From assembly GCA_965240325.2 (NCBI GenBank), contig OZ251225.1:1922001-1986000 (forward strand): a DNA stretch of 64,000 nucleotides, given 5' to 3'. Origin of the DNA: Rebecca billardiae RCC1528. Taxonomy: Eukaryota; Haptophyta. This document shows positions 23,308 to 32,703 of this stretch, one piece after another. Each line of letters starts with the position of its first letter. Within the stretch, counting starts at the first letter, position 1. Below the pieces are notes generated by a model. It had not been told where the DNA came from. It saw nothing but the letters and a program-made list of their open reading frames with translations, and did no database searches. The position numbers were made by a program, and so were the translations under genes.

Positions 23308-24939
23308 ATGGCAGCCGCCGCCACCCCGGGCTTCATCGTTCGTCGGAGTTATGAGTACGGCGCGGTGATGGACTTCGACTTCGCGTGCCACGCGACGCGC
23401 CTCGACGGCGGCTCGCGCATCCTCGCGCTCGGCGTGTACAACACCGCGTGGTTCCCGCACGTGGTCACCGACCTCCACGCCGCGGGCTGGGACGTGGGCA
23501 TCCTGCAGGCGGGCTCGCCGACCAACAAGACCGTGTGCAGTCGCAGCGGCTGCGCGGCGTGGGGCGTGGGCGACCCGCCGCTGATCAGGTACGCCAAGTT
23601 CGCTGCCTCGCACGGCTGGCGCGACCTGCAGGACGCGCTCGTAAGCGCCGTCGCCGAGTGGCGCCCCGCCTTCGTCCTGCCCGACTACCGCGTCTCCGCG
23701 CAGCTCGTCGAGAGCGCGGCGCGGCAGCTGCTCAAGCTCAAGGCGCGCACGCCCGAGCAGGAGCTCGTGCTGCGCTCGCTCGGGTGCTCGCTGCCGCGGG
23801 CGACGGAGAAGTGGGCCGCGTACAACAGCAAGATCGCGATGGTCAAGCTCGCCGGCGACCTCGGCGCGCGCATTGCGCGCCACACGCCCCTCTCGAGCTC
23901 GCAGGCGCGCGCGCTCGACAGCGGCTCGCGCGAGCGTCTCGCGCGCCTGCTGCCGCTCGTCGCGAAGACGAACTTCGACGGCAGCGGCAAGGGCGTGCAG
24001 ATCGTGCGCACGCGTGCCGAGCTCGACGGCTTGCTGCGCGCCCTCACCAACGGCTCGCAGCCCGCCATGCTCGAGCAGTGGGTCGACGGCTATCAGGTCG
24101 AGTACGCGGGCGCCGTCGTCGACGGCGAGGTGGTGGCGGGCTTCGGGTTGGCGGTCATCGTCGCCGAGAGCGAGGTGGGCCCGCCGGTGCTGCTGCGCAC
24201 GGTGAACCTGCCCGAGGCGGCGCGCTTCTTCGCCGCCTTCGTCAAACGCCTCGGCTTCACCGGCCTCGCCGAGGTCGACATGCGCGTCGACCGCGCAGGC
24301 CGCACCTACTTTCTCGATCCAAACATGCGGCCAGCGCCGTACGTGGGCGTACCCGCGGCGGCGCTCGGGCTGCGCGTGGGGCTGATGGACGCCCTGCTCG
24401 CGCAGATCAGGCGGGGCGCGCCCGTGCCCTTCGAGCGTGCGCACGCGCCCGAGCCGCTGTCCCGCGCGATCAACATCCTGCGCGTGCGCCGGGAGCCGGA
24501 GGGCGCGCTCGCGCTCGCTTACTGCCCTGACGTCTGGCTGCACCTGCCGTGGCCATTCGTGCTGCGCGAGGCGCGCGCGGGCGCGGCCGCGGGCTTCGAT
24601 GCGCGCGAGTGCGCGGTGCGCTTCCGCGGAGACCCGCCCAACGTGGCGCTGCGCCATCGCTGCCCGGCCTCGCTGTGCCCGGGCAGCTGCGCCGCGCCGC
24701 TGCTCCCCGCGCAGCCGCGGCCGCTGCCCGCGGACGGCGCCAGCTCGCTCGTGCACGAGTGGTGCGAGGGCAGCCTGGCGTGGGCGGCCGAGCACCTCGC
24801 ATGCGCGGGGCCGGTGGCACGCGCTGCGCACGTGGCCGCGCGGTACCACGACCACGGGGTGCCACTCAAGCTCTGCGGGCGCCCCGCCGGGAGCCGCGTC
24901 GACAGCCCGAGGTGGAATCTCAGCGAGGCTGGCGTGTAG
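23308..24939 (+). CDS. ATP-grasp family ligase-like protein
   Basis: 543 residues, single exon. The N-terminal 100 residues form a Rossmann-like pre-ATP-grasp region (RILALGVYNTAWFPHVVTDL, later FVLPDYRVSAQLVESAA). The ATP-grasp core contains NSKIAMVKLAGDLG, LVAKTNFDGSGKGVQIV (Lys and Gly-rich loop that closes over ATP), LEQWVDGYQVEYAGAVVDGE, and the metal-binding end GLAEVDMRVDRAGRTYFLDPNMR with the E...D...N pattern. These enzymes join a carboxylate (activated as acylphosphate) to an amine or similar group. A C-terminal Cys-rich part (about 450-543) is unassigned. Substrate unknown. The frame is open upstream over the antisense sulfotransferase; ATG 23308 is preferred. Confidence 0.8.
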   Translation: MAAAATPGFIVRRSYEYGAVMDFDFACHATRLDGGSRILALGVYNTAWFPHVVTDLHAAGWDVGILQAGSPTNKTVCSRSGCAAWGVGDPPLIRYAKFAASHGWRDLQDALVSAVAEWRPAFVLPDYRVSAQLVESAARQLLKLKARTPEQELVLRSLGCSLPRATEKWAAYNSKIAMVKLAGDLGARIARHTPLSSSQARALDSGSRERLARLLPLVAKTNFDGSGKGVQIVRTRAELDGLLRALTNGSQPAMLEQWVDGYQVEYAGAVVDGEVVAGFGLAVIVAESEVGPPVLLRTVNLPEAARFFAAFVKRLGFTGLAEVDMRVDRAGRTYFLDPNMRPAPYVGVPAAALGLRVGLMDALLAQIRRGAPVPFERAHAPEPLSRAINILRVRREPEGALALAYCPDVWLHLPWPFVLREARAGAAAGFDARECAVRFRGDPPNVALRHRCPASLCPGSCAAPLLPAQPRPLPADGASSLVHEWCEGSLAWAAEHLACAGPVARAAHVAARYHDHGVPLKLCGRPAGSRVDSPRWNLSEAGV

Positions 24940-24950
24940 TAACTACACGC
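24932..24950. other. Perfect palindrome spanning the ATP-grasp stop codon
   Basis: gcgtgtagt-a-actacacgc, nine-base arms. The TAG stop of the plus-strand ATP-grasp gene lies inside the left arm, and the DUF229 gene ends on the other strand 82 bp away, so the palindrome sits between two convergent 3' ends. Confidence 0.7.
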
Positions 24951-25021
24951 GCGATCTAGCAGCCCGGCAGTCATCATCAGTATACTACAGTCTAATCAGT
25001 ACGTATAGTATTAGCTACTGG

Positions 25022-28000
25022 CTACAGCCGTGATAATGCTGCTGCTGGCGCCGCCGATGAGCCCACTGTCCAGTACTGCCCCTTGCGCACAGCGTCACCA
25101 AACACGCAATCGTCCCTCCTCCCGCGAGCGATCTTGTTGCAGATGCCAAACTTGGGCGCGATCGCTGACACGCCCTCGTTGCCGAGCGGCGCGTCCTCGC
25201 AGCCGCACAGGTCCGGCGGGATGCGCGCATCCGCTCACGTGCGATTGGGCGGCACGACGTTCTCGGCGAGGTCGAAGGCCCAGGGGACTGGCGGCGCAGC
25301 GCGCGTGCGCGGCGCCAGCCAGCCGAGCAGCGTGCGGTGCAGGTCCAGCCCCGTGATCAGGCGTTGCTCGTTGGCGCGCAGCGCCGCGGCCTGGCGCCCG
25401 TCGAGCAGCTGCTCGGGCACGAGCAGCGTCGTCCACGGCGAGCGGTGCTCCATCTGCACCGACCAATCCGCGTCATGGACGCCCTTCTGCTGCAAGCCGT
25501 GGTCACCGCGCAGCACGGCGATCGTGTCGCCCCGGCTGACGAGCCGCTCGAGCGCGGCGCGCAGCGCGCCGTCCAGATGCTGCGCACGGCGCGCCTGCCA
25601 GCGCGCGATCGCACTACTAGTGGTGTGCGCGGCCGCCAGGCTGCCGAACGCAAAGCGCGGCACGTCCGGCGCGTACGCGTCCCACAGCTGCTCGAGCTGA
25701 CGCAGCGGCCAGTCGCCCACGCTCTCGCCGTCCGCGCTCGGGAAGCAGCTCGGCGGCGTGTCGTGGAAGCGGACGGTCACGCCGTTGGTGGTGTGCTCGG
25801 TGCGACGGCCGAGCTGGCTCAGCTGGGGAGGCACAGGCACGGTCGGCGGCCTCGTCGCCAGCGCGCAGAACAGCTTGTCGAAGCGATGGTCGAACGCAGC
25901 CGCCGCGTCGAAGAAGGTATCCGGCAGGATCCACGGCGAGCCCGCGGGGCAGAACTCCTCGACGAGCATGCACACGTACTCTTCCGAGCGCGCGACCTCG
26001 TGCATCCACACGGGCGCCGCGCGCTCGGCGTCGGCGGTGGCTGCGGCGCCGCCGCCGGCTCGCGCGCGGTTGCCGCGGTCGCACCGCTGCTCGACAGGGT
26101 CGGGCCAGCCCGCGACCTTCACCGTCTCAAAGCCGGGCGCCATCGTCGCGTGCGGCGAGGTGCCCATGCAGCCGGCGAGGAGCGCCATCTGGTTGGCAAT
26201 CGACGCGGTGCCGAGCACGTTGGCCTTCTCAAAGTCGAACGCTCGCACGCGCGCGCTCGGGCGCGCGCTCGGGCCGCGCGCAGCCGCCGACGGTGCCTCC
26301 GCCGAGGCGGCGCGCTCGGCGGCCGCGCCCCCGCGCAGCGACTGCACCCACGCAAACGTCAGCGGGAGGTGGCGCTGCGCGTACTTGCGCGAGACGGAGT
26401 CGAGCTCGAGGACGAGCAGGGAGGGCGGCGCGCGCTCCATCCGCGCGCCGCGCCGCTGCTCGCGCGCGGCTGTGGAGCGGCGCACGAGCCGCTGCTGCCG
26501 CGCGATGCGCAGGTGCACGTCCATCGACGAGGAGGGCTGGGGCGGACGGCCGTCGTGGCGCGGCACGCTCGTCACGTTGCACGCGACGATGACGAAGTCC
26601 TCATCCGGCCGGAGTGGGCCGAGCTCCGGGCAGCCGCGCCAGCCGCGCGGCGCGGTGGCGCACTCGCACGCGCTCAGCGCCTGCGCGCTGCCAGCCCGGG
26701 GCCGCACGCGCGATCCGTCAGCGCGCGTGGCCAGCGCGGTGCGAGAGGCGTTGGTGTTGCCCTGGCAGACGGCCACCTCCGACGCTCGCTTGCCCGTCAT
26801 CTCGGCCTGCGCGTAGAAGCTCCACAGCGAGGGCAGCACGTGCGGCCGCGGGCACGCCCCCTCCGCGCCGCCGGGCGGCGGGGGCGGCGCGCGGCCGCAC
26901 CACTCGGGCGGAATGCCCATCTGCGCGCACGGCCGTTCGGCTGGTACGGGCCGCGGCCCGAGCGACCTCCCCAGCGCTCGCGCCGCCGCCGGCCGCTCGT
27001 CCCGGAGGCCGAGCAGCTCGAGCAGCGTCGCGTGCACGTCGAAGTGCGTCAGCCGCGCGCTCGTCGCGCCCGGCGCGAGCGCGCGGCCGCGCGGCAGCTT
27101 GGCAAACAGGATGGGCTCGGCGCGCTCGCGCTCGCCGGGCGCGGTGAGGAAGTAGGGGCCGTAGTGCAGCCCGTGGTCGGAGAGCACGAGCGTCACCGTG
27201 TCACCCCGCGCCTCCCACCGGCGGAGGAACCCGGCGAGCGGCTTGTCCACCACGCCCGCCAGCGCCATCGAGTCCTCGTGCGAGTCCACCAGAGAGAGGA
27301 ACGTGCCAAACGGGCTGCGCGCGCGCTCGTGCGCGGACGCGAACGCCGTGGCGTAGCCGAGGAGCGCAGCGGCGGCGAGCTGCGAGCCCGCGCAGTTGGG
27401 CCGCGCCCACGCCGCGCAGAAGAGCTGCCCGAACTCCTCGCCGTGGCTCACGTTCGGCCGGAGCGACTGCACCATGTTCGAGTTGGCCACGCAGCCGTCC
27501 TCCGACTTGAGCGTCGCGACCGCGCGCGCGCGCAGCCGGTCCCACAGCCACGGCGTGGCCGCGTGCTCGCCCACGCCCTCGCGGCTGCGCAGCGGCATGC
27601 CCGCGTACAGCGCCGCCTGGTTCGGGCCCGAGTTCGGCCCGAATACCGTCAGGTTGCGCAGCTCGGCGTACCCGAGCTCGGCGAGCGCCGCCGCGGTGAG
27701 CGGCAGCGAGCGGCGGAAGTGCGCGCGCGAGATCGGGTCGAGCAGCACGAGCGGCAGGTCGGGCGGCCGCTCGGCGGCCGAGCTGCCGCGGCGGGCACCC
27801 GCGGGGCCGCTGGCTGGGGCGGGCCACGGCTGCCCACCCAGACGGCGCACGCGCTGCGCGCACACCGCCTGCAGCGGCTCCTTGCTCCCCGCCCGCTGCC
27901 GCTTCGGCGTGCGCCGTGCGCAGCGCACCCACACGCACGCCACCTCGGACGCCAGCGGGTGTGCCGCTGAGCACCAGACGCGCTCCACCCGAGGGGACGT

Positions 28001-28714
28001 GGGACCGATGGTGCGCTCGCGGCACGTGAGCTGCAGCGGCCAGCCAGCCGAGTCGGGCTCCGGCACCCAGCGCAGCGCCGCGCCCTTCAACCCGACGCAG
28101 TTCTTGAAGCGGGGCGCGGCCACTTTGCTCGACACCTGCACGTACGCGCTGCGCGCCGGGACGGCCAAGTCGAGGCCCTGCGTCGCAAACAGCAGCGCGC
28201 TGCCGCGCACGTGGGCGATGGCGTCGAGCTGGGCGCCGCCGCGGGTCAGGAGCGTGTTCGGAGGCAGCACGTCGTGCGTGCAGGCGAGCAGCTGCACCTT
28301 GTACGCGCGCCGGCGCAGCATGCTCACCGCGCGCTCCGCCGCGCTCGGCGCGGACGGCGGCATGCGCGGCAGCCCGTCCAGCGCCGGCCGGCCGCGGTCG
28401 CAGCCGGGCTGCGCGCCGAGCACGAGGTACGTGATCGTGCTGTGCGCGAGCAGCCTGCGCGCGGAGAGCAGCGCGCGCTCCTCGCTACCCTCCGCGTCGA
28501 GCACCATCAGCAGCACCCAGCCGGGCAGCGCCACCCGCCGCTCGTCAAACCAGCGGTCGACGCCAAACACGTCCCGGCCGCTGATCACGTGCACGGGCTG
28601 CCCGTTCTCGCGCGCCACGCGCACCACCGCGCTGGAGGCGGCCCACGCGCCCACGACGACCACGTCGCTGTGCGCAATGCGGCGCGAGAGCGTGCGCTCG
28701 AGGAACTCCGACAT
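25022..28714 (-). CDS. Double DUF229 (sulfatase-like) protein with FkbM-like N-terminus and in-frame TGA
   Basis: Read through TGA 25235-25237 the protein has 1,230 residues; stopping there it has 1,159. Residues about 10-160 resemble an FkbM methyltransferase domain that has lost a clear SAM loop (DVVVVGAWAASSAVVRVARE, then LLMVLDAEGSEERALLSARR). Two DUF229 domains follow, each beginning with a strand of the type LLVLELDSVSRKYAQRHLPL (first: LPLVLLDPISRAHFRRSLPL) and containing an alkaline-phosphatase-like LVLSDHGLHYG / AVLRGDHGLQQKG metal-site loop. The fold is sulfatase-like but activity is uncertain. The first domain ends with RPCAQMGIPPEWCG; the second ends NRT-TGA-ADARIPPDLCGC, so TGA replaces the Cys. 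The same frame then stays open for 70 codons to TAG at 25022. Start at ATG 28714; upstream sequence is open and an earlier exon is possible. Confidence 0.8.
25235..25237 (-). other. In-frame TGA at a conserved Cys position (candidate selenocysteine codon)
   Basis: The TGA falls between codons for R-T and A-D-A-R-I-P-P. The intragenic paralogous domain has R-P-C-A-Q-M-G-I-P-P, and DUF229 proteins generally carry R-x-C-x-x-A-x-I-P there. Coding signal continues in the same frame for 213 nt. The bases around it (cacGTGAGC) also look like a 5' splice donor, but splicing there would delete the conserved motif. I did not find a SECIS element by eye in the following 300 nt. Confidence 0.55.
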
Positions 28715-29002
28715 GACGAGGCCCGTCGCGAGCACGCGCGCGCCATCGCACCGCTTGCGCCTCCTGACGCGGGGCGATGCGCGCACCGCCGCCGCCCCAC
28801 CTGCCCGAGTCAAGCCACCGCTGCCGCCGCCGACATGCTGTGCCTCAGCCGGCCGCGAGGCGCTGCCGCTCCGGCGCAGCCCTGCGGCCGGCTGCGTGCT
28901 GATGCTGACCGCGCGCTGGACGGACGGGGGCGCGGCCTGGCGGGTGACAATCTCGAGCCTTCTCGCCCCATGGCGCGCACGGGAAGGGCAGTAGCGCGCG
29001 GC

Positions 29003-29914
29003 TTAGAAGACGTGCGACACGTGTGCGCCCGCGCGCGCAAACGCGAGGTCGTTGCTCAGCGTCAGCTGTGCGCCCGCGTGCGCGGCGTGGCACGTCGAGT
29101 TGCACACGACGCCGCGCTCGACGGCGCGGGTCCAGGCGGAGTCGCGGCCATAGAGGACGCTCTGCGCGTCGAGCGCGGTGGGCATCACCACAGCGCGCTC
29201 CGCCGAGGCGGCGCGCAGGCTGAGCAGGTCCAGCTGCTTCCACCCCGGCACGGACGCGTGCGCCATGTCGCACCAGCTGTGCGTGCGCTCCGCACCCAGC
29301 TGACCGATTTGGCGCGTGTACGCGGGCACGGCCGCTTCATCCGGTCGAAGGACGTGACCCGCGTGTGCGGACTCGCCGTCAGGAAGAGCGCCGCCGAATG
29401 GCCCGCGTTGAAGCCGGTCTCGCAGATGGTGAGGGGCTTGGGCTGGCGGGCCTCGGCGATGGCGTCCAGGTGCAGCAACACGAACGAACGCCACTTGCTC
29501 CGGGTACAGGTAGATACCCCCGGAGAGTTTCGACTTCGAGTGTGTGCCACCCAGCGACGGCACGATCGTGCGCTCCAGCTCGGCCCACGCGATGCACGCG
29601 GCACACAGCCGCTCGCGCAGGCGTCGAGGGCCATTCTGCAGCGCCTCCATCAGCGGGCCGTGCGACTCGGACGCCTGGCGCATGCTGTGCGCCGTCGAGA
29701 AGGCGTCGTCCAAGACAAGGTCGGCGACGCCCTCACACATCCCGTGGCTGTGCGTCCAGCCCGAGCCGCACGAGGGCCGCACCTTGTGCGACCAGCTGGC
29801 GTTGGCGTGATCTAGCCCCGCACCGAGCGCACCGAAGCGACGGCGGGCAAGAAGCAGCAGCGCGCACGCCGCGAGCTCGAGCAGCGACTGGTGGCGCCAG
29901 CGCATGGCGCCCAT
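29003..29914 (-). CDS. SAM-dependent methyltransferase-like, motif scrambled by two indels
   Basis: About 303 residues from MGAMRWRHQS; N-terminal hydrophobic segment LLELAACALLLLA suggests a signal anchor. The frame is open from end to end, but the SAM motif is only readable in a second frame: KPLTICETGFNAGHSAALFL. The switch out occurs at 29481-29490, where ttcgttcg (minus strand) is a 4-bp tandem duplication; the switch back is at about 29341-29345, where one C is missing. The two changes add up to +3, so the downstream part (YTRQIGQLGAERTHSWCDMA ... LDLLSLRAASAE) is again in the original frame. Either two sequencing errors or a damaged gene. It lies 170 bp from the divergent GT92-like gene. 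Confidence 0.6.
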   Translation of the reverse strand: MGAMRWRHQSLLELAACALLLLARRRFGALGAGLDHANASWSHKVRPSCGSGWTHSHGMCEGVADLVLDDAFSTAHSMRQASESHGPLMEALQNGPRRLRERLCAACIAWAELERTIVPSLGGTHSKSKLSGGIYLYPEQVAFVRVAAPGRHRRGPPAQAPHHLRDRLQRGPFGGALPDGESAHAGHVLRPDEAAVPAYTRQIGQLGAERTHSWCDMAHASVPGWKQLDLLSLRAASAERAVVMPTALDAQSVLYGRDSAWTRAVERGVVCNSTCHAAHAGAQLTLSNDLAFARAGAHVSHVF

Positions 29915-30084
29915 CCACCCGTGCGCTGCAAGTGCTGTGACGATTGCTTGTGCCGCGGCGAAGCCGCCATCCCGCCGCGCTTTGCCGTTAAAAATCGCTT
30001 CCAGAGCGCGCTCGGCGGTCCGGCGGAACACTTCTTTTCTTTTATCCCGGCACTACAATTGACAAGGGGGCGATTCTCATCAGC

Positions 30085-31206
30085 ATGGCGGCCCGTGCCG
30101 GACGCACGCTCGCGCTTTTGCTCGCCGTGGGTGAGGCGGACACGGCGAACGTACGGGCGTGCCGAATCGTACTCGCCCGCTACGAATGGCATACGCTGCT
30201 GCACAACGTGGCCTACCATCGCCTTGCCGGACTCGAGTCGGATTGGATCTATCTCGACGACCGCGACGACCGCACTGGTTCGCTCAGGCCGCGCGCGATC
30301 GCCGCGTGGCTGCAGCCGCTGCGGCACATGCCGCACGTTGAGCTGCTCACCTACTCGCAGAACCTCTCAGCGACAGCCATGGGCGCCTCCTCGCGCACGC
30401 AAATGCACGCGAACCGCGACTGCTACCGTCGCGCGCCCGCGCACATTGAGTGGGTCCTCTTCATCGACGGCGACGAGTATATTGGCTCGCCTGGGAGGAC
30501 CCCGCTCGCGGGTATTCCACCGGACTCGACAGCCCCGTTCAGCATCGGCGCATGGGCGGCGGCCATCCCCGCGCGCGTGCAGGTCGTCGCGCTGCTGCGC
30601 TTCCACTTCTTCAACGAGCAGCTGGATCGCAACGGCAGCACGCGCGTGCCAGAACCGCCTGTCGCGCACGCGGGCCCGCGCTTCTTCGAGCCGCAGTTCT
30701 ACACCCTGGTGGGCAAGCTGCCCGCGTGCCCGGGCAAGACGATGGTGCGAGCGCACGCGGGCGTGGACGCGGGCTGGTTCCAGGTCTTCGAGGCCGGGGG
30801 CACGAAGCCCATTCCAGCCTCGTTGCTGCTGCCGCTGGGCAAGGTGCGTACGCTCAGAGGCCACTGCGACCCGCAGTCGGGGATGAGCGAGACAAAGGTG
30901 CGCAAGATCAACCCATCGTACGACGGTGCATTCCTGTACCACTACTACACCCGCTCGCTGTCCGAGTGCGCCATCAAGAAGGACGACTCGTCACACGGGA
31001 TCGCGTCCATCTCGTCGTACGGGGAGAAGACTGCTGTCTTCCACCGAGCGACGCAGAAGGGCGCCATGGGTCGGTGCGCGCTCGCGCGAGGAGAGGAGCG
31101 GCTGGAGAATCGAGACCTGACGCACCCCGGCCTTGTGCGGGCGGTCAACGAGGAGGTGCAACGCGTGCTAGATCGATCCGCCGCAGCCGTCGAGACGATT
31201 CCGTAA
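30085..31206 (+). CDS. Glycosyltransferase family 92-like (DUF23-type) protein
   Basis: 373 residues, single exon, with a short hydrophobic N-terminus (TLALLLAVGEA). The layout matches GT92 / Glyco_tranf_2_4 enzymes: an early W-H-x(6)-Y-H-R-L-A-G segment (EWHTLLHNVAYHRLAGLES) then WIYLDDRDDRTGSLRP, in place of the family Y-x-D-D-x-S-x-D; the DxD-like nucleotide-sugar site is WVLFIDGDEYIG near residue 130; a later HYYTRSLSEC corresponds to the family H-Y-x-x-K-S segment. GT92 enzymes transfer galactose-type sugars in the secretory pathway; donor and acceptor here are unknown. ATG is preceded by catcagc; frame ends TAA. Confidence 0.8.
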   Translation: MAARAGRTLALLLAVGEADTANVRACRIVLARYEWHTLLHNVAYHRLAGLESDWIYLDDRDDRTGSLRPRAIAAWLQPLRHMPHVELLTYSQNLSATAMGASSRTQMHANRDCYRRAPAHIEWVLFIDGDEYIGSPGRTPLAGIPPDSTAPFSIGAWAAAIPARVQVVALLRFHFFNEQLDRNGSTRVPEPPVAHAGPRFFEPQFYTLVGKLPACPGKTMVRAHAGVDAGWFQVFEAGGTKPIPASLLLPLGKVRTLRGHCDPQSGMSETKVRKINPSYDGAFLYHYYTRSLSECAIKKDDSSHGIASISSYGEKTAVFHRATQKGAMGRCALARGEERLENRDLTHPGLVRAVNEEVQRVLDRSAAAVETIP

Positions 31207-32703
31207 CAGCCACAGCAGGGTGGCTGGTTCGTCAGGCTAGCTTGACAACTGATGATGAGTCTTAAGTCTTGAGGCGTCGCCGTCGGTACAGGTCGATGAG
31301 CAGAATGATGAGGCTACATACAGGTGGATACGGGCTATCTGGACACAGGGGCTATCTGGACACTCAGCGGGCGGCGGGCCTTGTGGCGAGGGCTCGTGGG
31401 CGAACGAGCACGAGCGCCCACTTGCGGGTCGCCACGACGGCGCACGATGTTCGCTGAACTCACCTGGTCGTGAGACGTCGTCTGCGCACGCGCCAGGTCG
31501 CGCTTCTCGCCGCCTTCGCCTTGTTTCGTGAGTCCCGCGCACAAGGGCGAACGCCAGCGTTTCAAGCCGCAAGGCGCGTGCGCGGACTCAGGAAGGGCGG
31601 ACTCCGAGGCAAGGCGCGGTTGCGCTGGCGTGGGTAGGTCCCAGAGCAACCGTCCGAGCCGCTGCACACGCTTTTCCTCCGCGCGCGCGTCTCTGAGCTC
31701 GATTCCCATGCCTCAGCCAGTGCCAGGGGCTAATTGGACAGTGCCATTGCGGCCGCCACGCGCGGAGACGGGCCCGCAGCGCAGAAAGCGCGCTGCGGCG
31801 GAACTCCAGGGACCCCCTGAAGTCCGTCCCTGGCGCCCCTTCGACCCCAATGCTCCCAGGGAGGCCTCCGCGTGAGTTGGGTCGGCCACTGTCCAGATCA
31901 CCCGTATCCACCTGTAGGGCACTTTGAGACAAATAAAAGGCCGCCTTATTACTCTGTGACAGTGTGCGCACGTTAATGTAATTGTAAGGCGGCGGCCCAG
32001 TCACCTGTGGCGCCCACTGGGCGTGGTGCATGGCGCCCGCCTCGCACGCGCTACAGCGCCCGGTGAGGTGGACGCAAGTCTGTCGAGGCGCGTCACATGT
32101 GTGCCCAAGGTGCATGCCTGGCACCTCCGCTCGTTTGCCGGCCGCTCCGCTGCCCATGCCTGGCCTGCACACACCAAACGTAGCCGCCGAACAATAACCC
32201 GAACATGCCCCGCCACTGTGAGACGGCCGCGAACCGCGATGCACGGTGCCCTTCAGTGACGTGAGCAAGGTAGTCTACTACTGCAAGGGGACGCCAACCT
32301 GACGGCTGGCCATGCCATGGGAGGTAGTAGGGACGCCATATACGCGCCAAGAGCTCATGGGAAGCTTGCTCTCCCCAGTTGGTGAGCTCTTCGGGCGTGC
32401 GCACGCGGTTTGTCTCAAAGTGCCCTCCCCCCCCCCAAAGTGAGACAAACTTGCTGGTGCTCGTGCTCCTCAACGGCATGGAGCTAGCCCACGAGCTCGC
32501 GGCTTGCACTCTTCGTCTGATGCCCTCCACAACGACGTGCGCGCAGCGCGACCTGTAGCTACTGAAATCTTGAGCATCAACCATCCTGGCACGTTCGTTG
32601 GTCGAACGTTGGTCGAATGGTCGTCTCGGGATGAACGTTGGTCGAATGGTCGTCTCAAGCTGCCAGCATGGCGGCTTGAGCACTAACAGCGAGACCCATC
32701 GGC
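31207..32703. other. Intergenic region, possible decayed coding remnant
   Basis: No confident gene. On the minus strand 32093-32560 a frame with normal composition (RTPEELTNWGEQASHELLAR, later WRGMFGLLFGGYVWCVQAR) is fused to low-complexity upstream sequence; it may be a remnant of a gene or transposon. The motif tttgagacaaa occurs at 31923 and, inverted and split, at 32414-32455. A 13-bp direct repeat (ttggtcgaatggtcgtctc) lies at 32610-32660. Confidence 0.4.

Noticed and set aside
25228-25240. 5' splice donor GTGAGC at the in-frame TGA
   Set aside because: Splicing from it to any nearby AG would remove the conserved IPP...CGC motif that follows in the same frame; kept only as an alternative.
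25337-27970. Plus-strand 877-residue frame
   Set aside because: Antisense shadow of the DUF229 gene.
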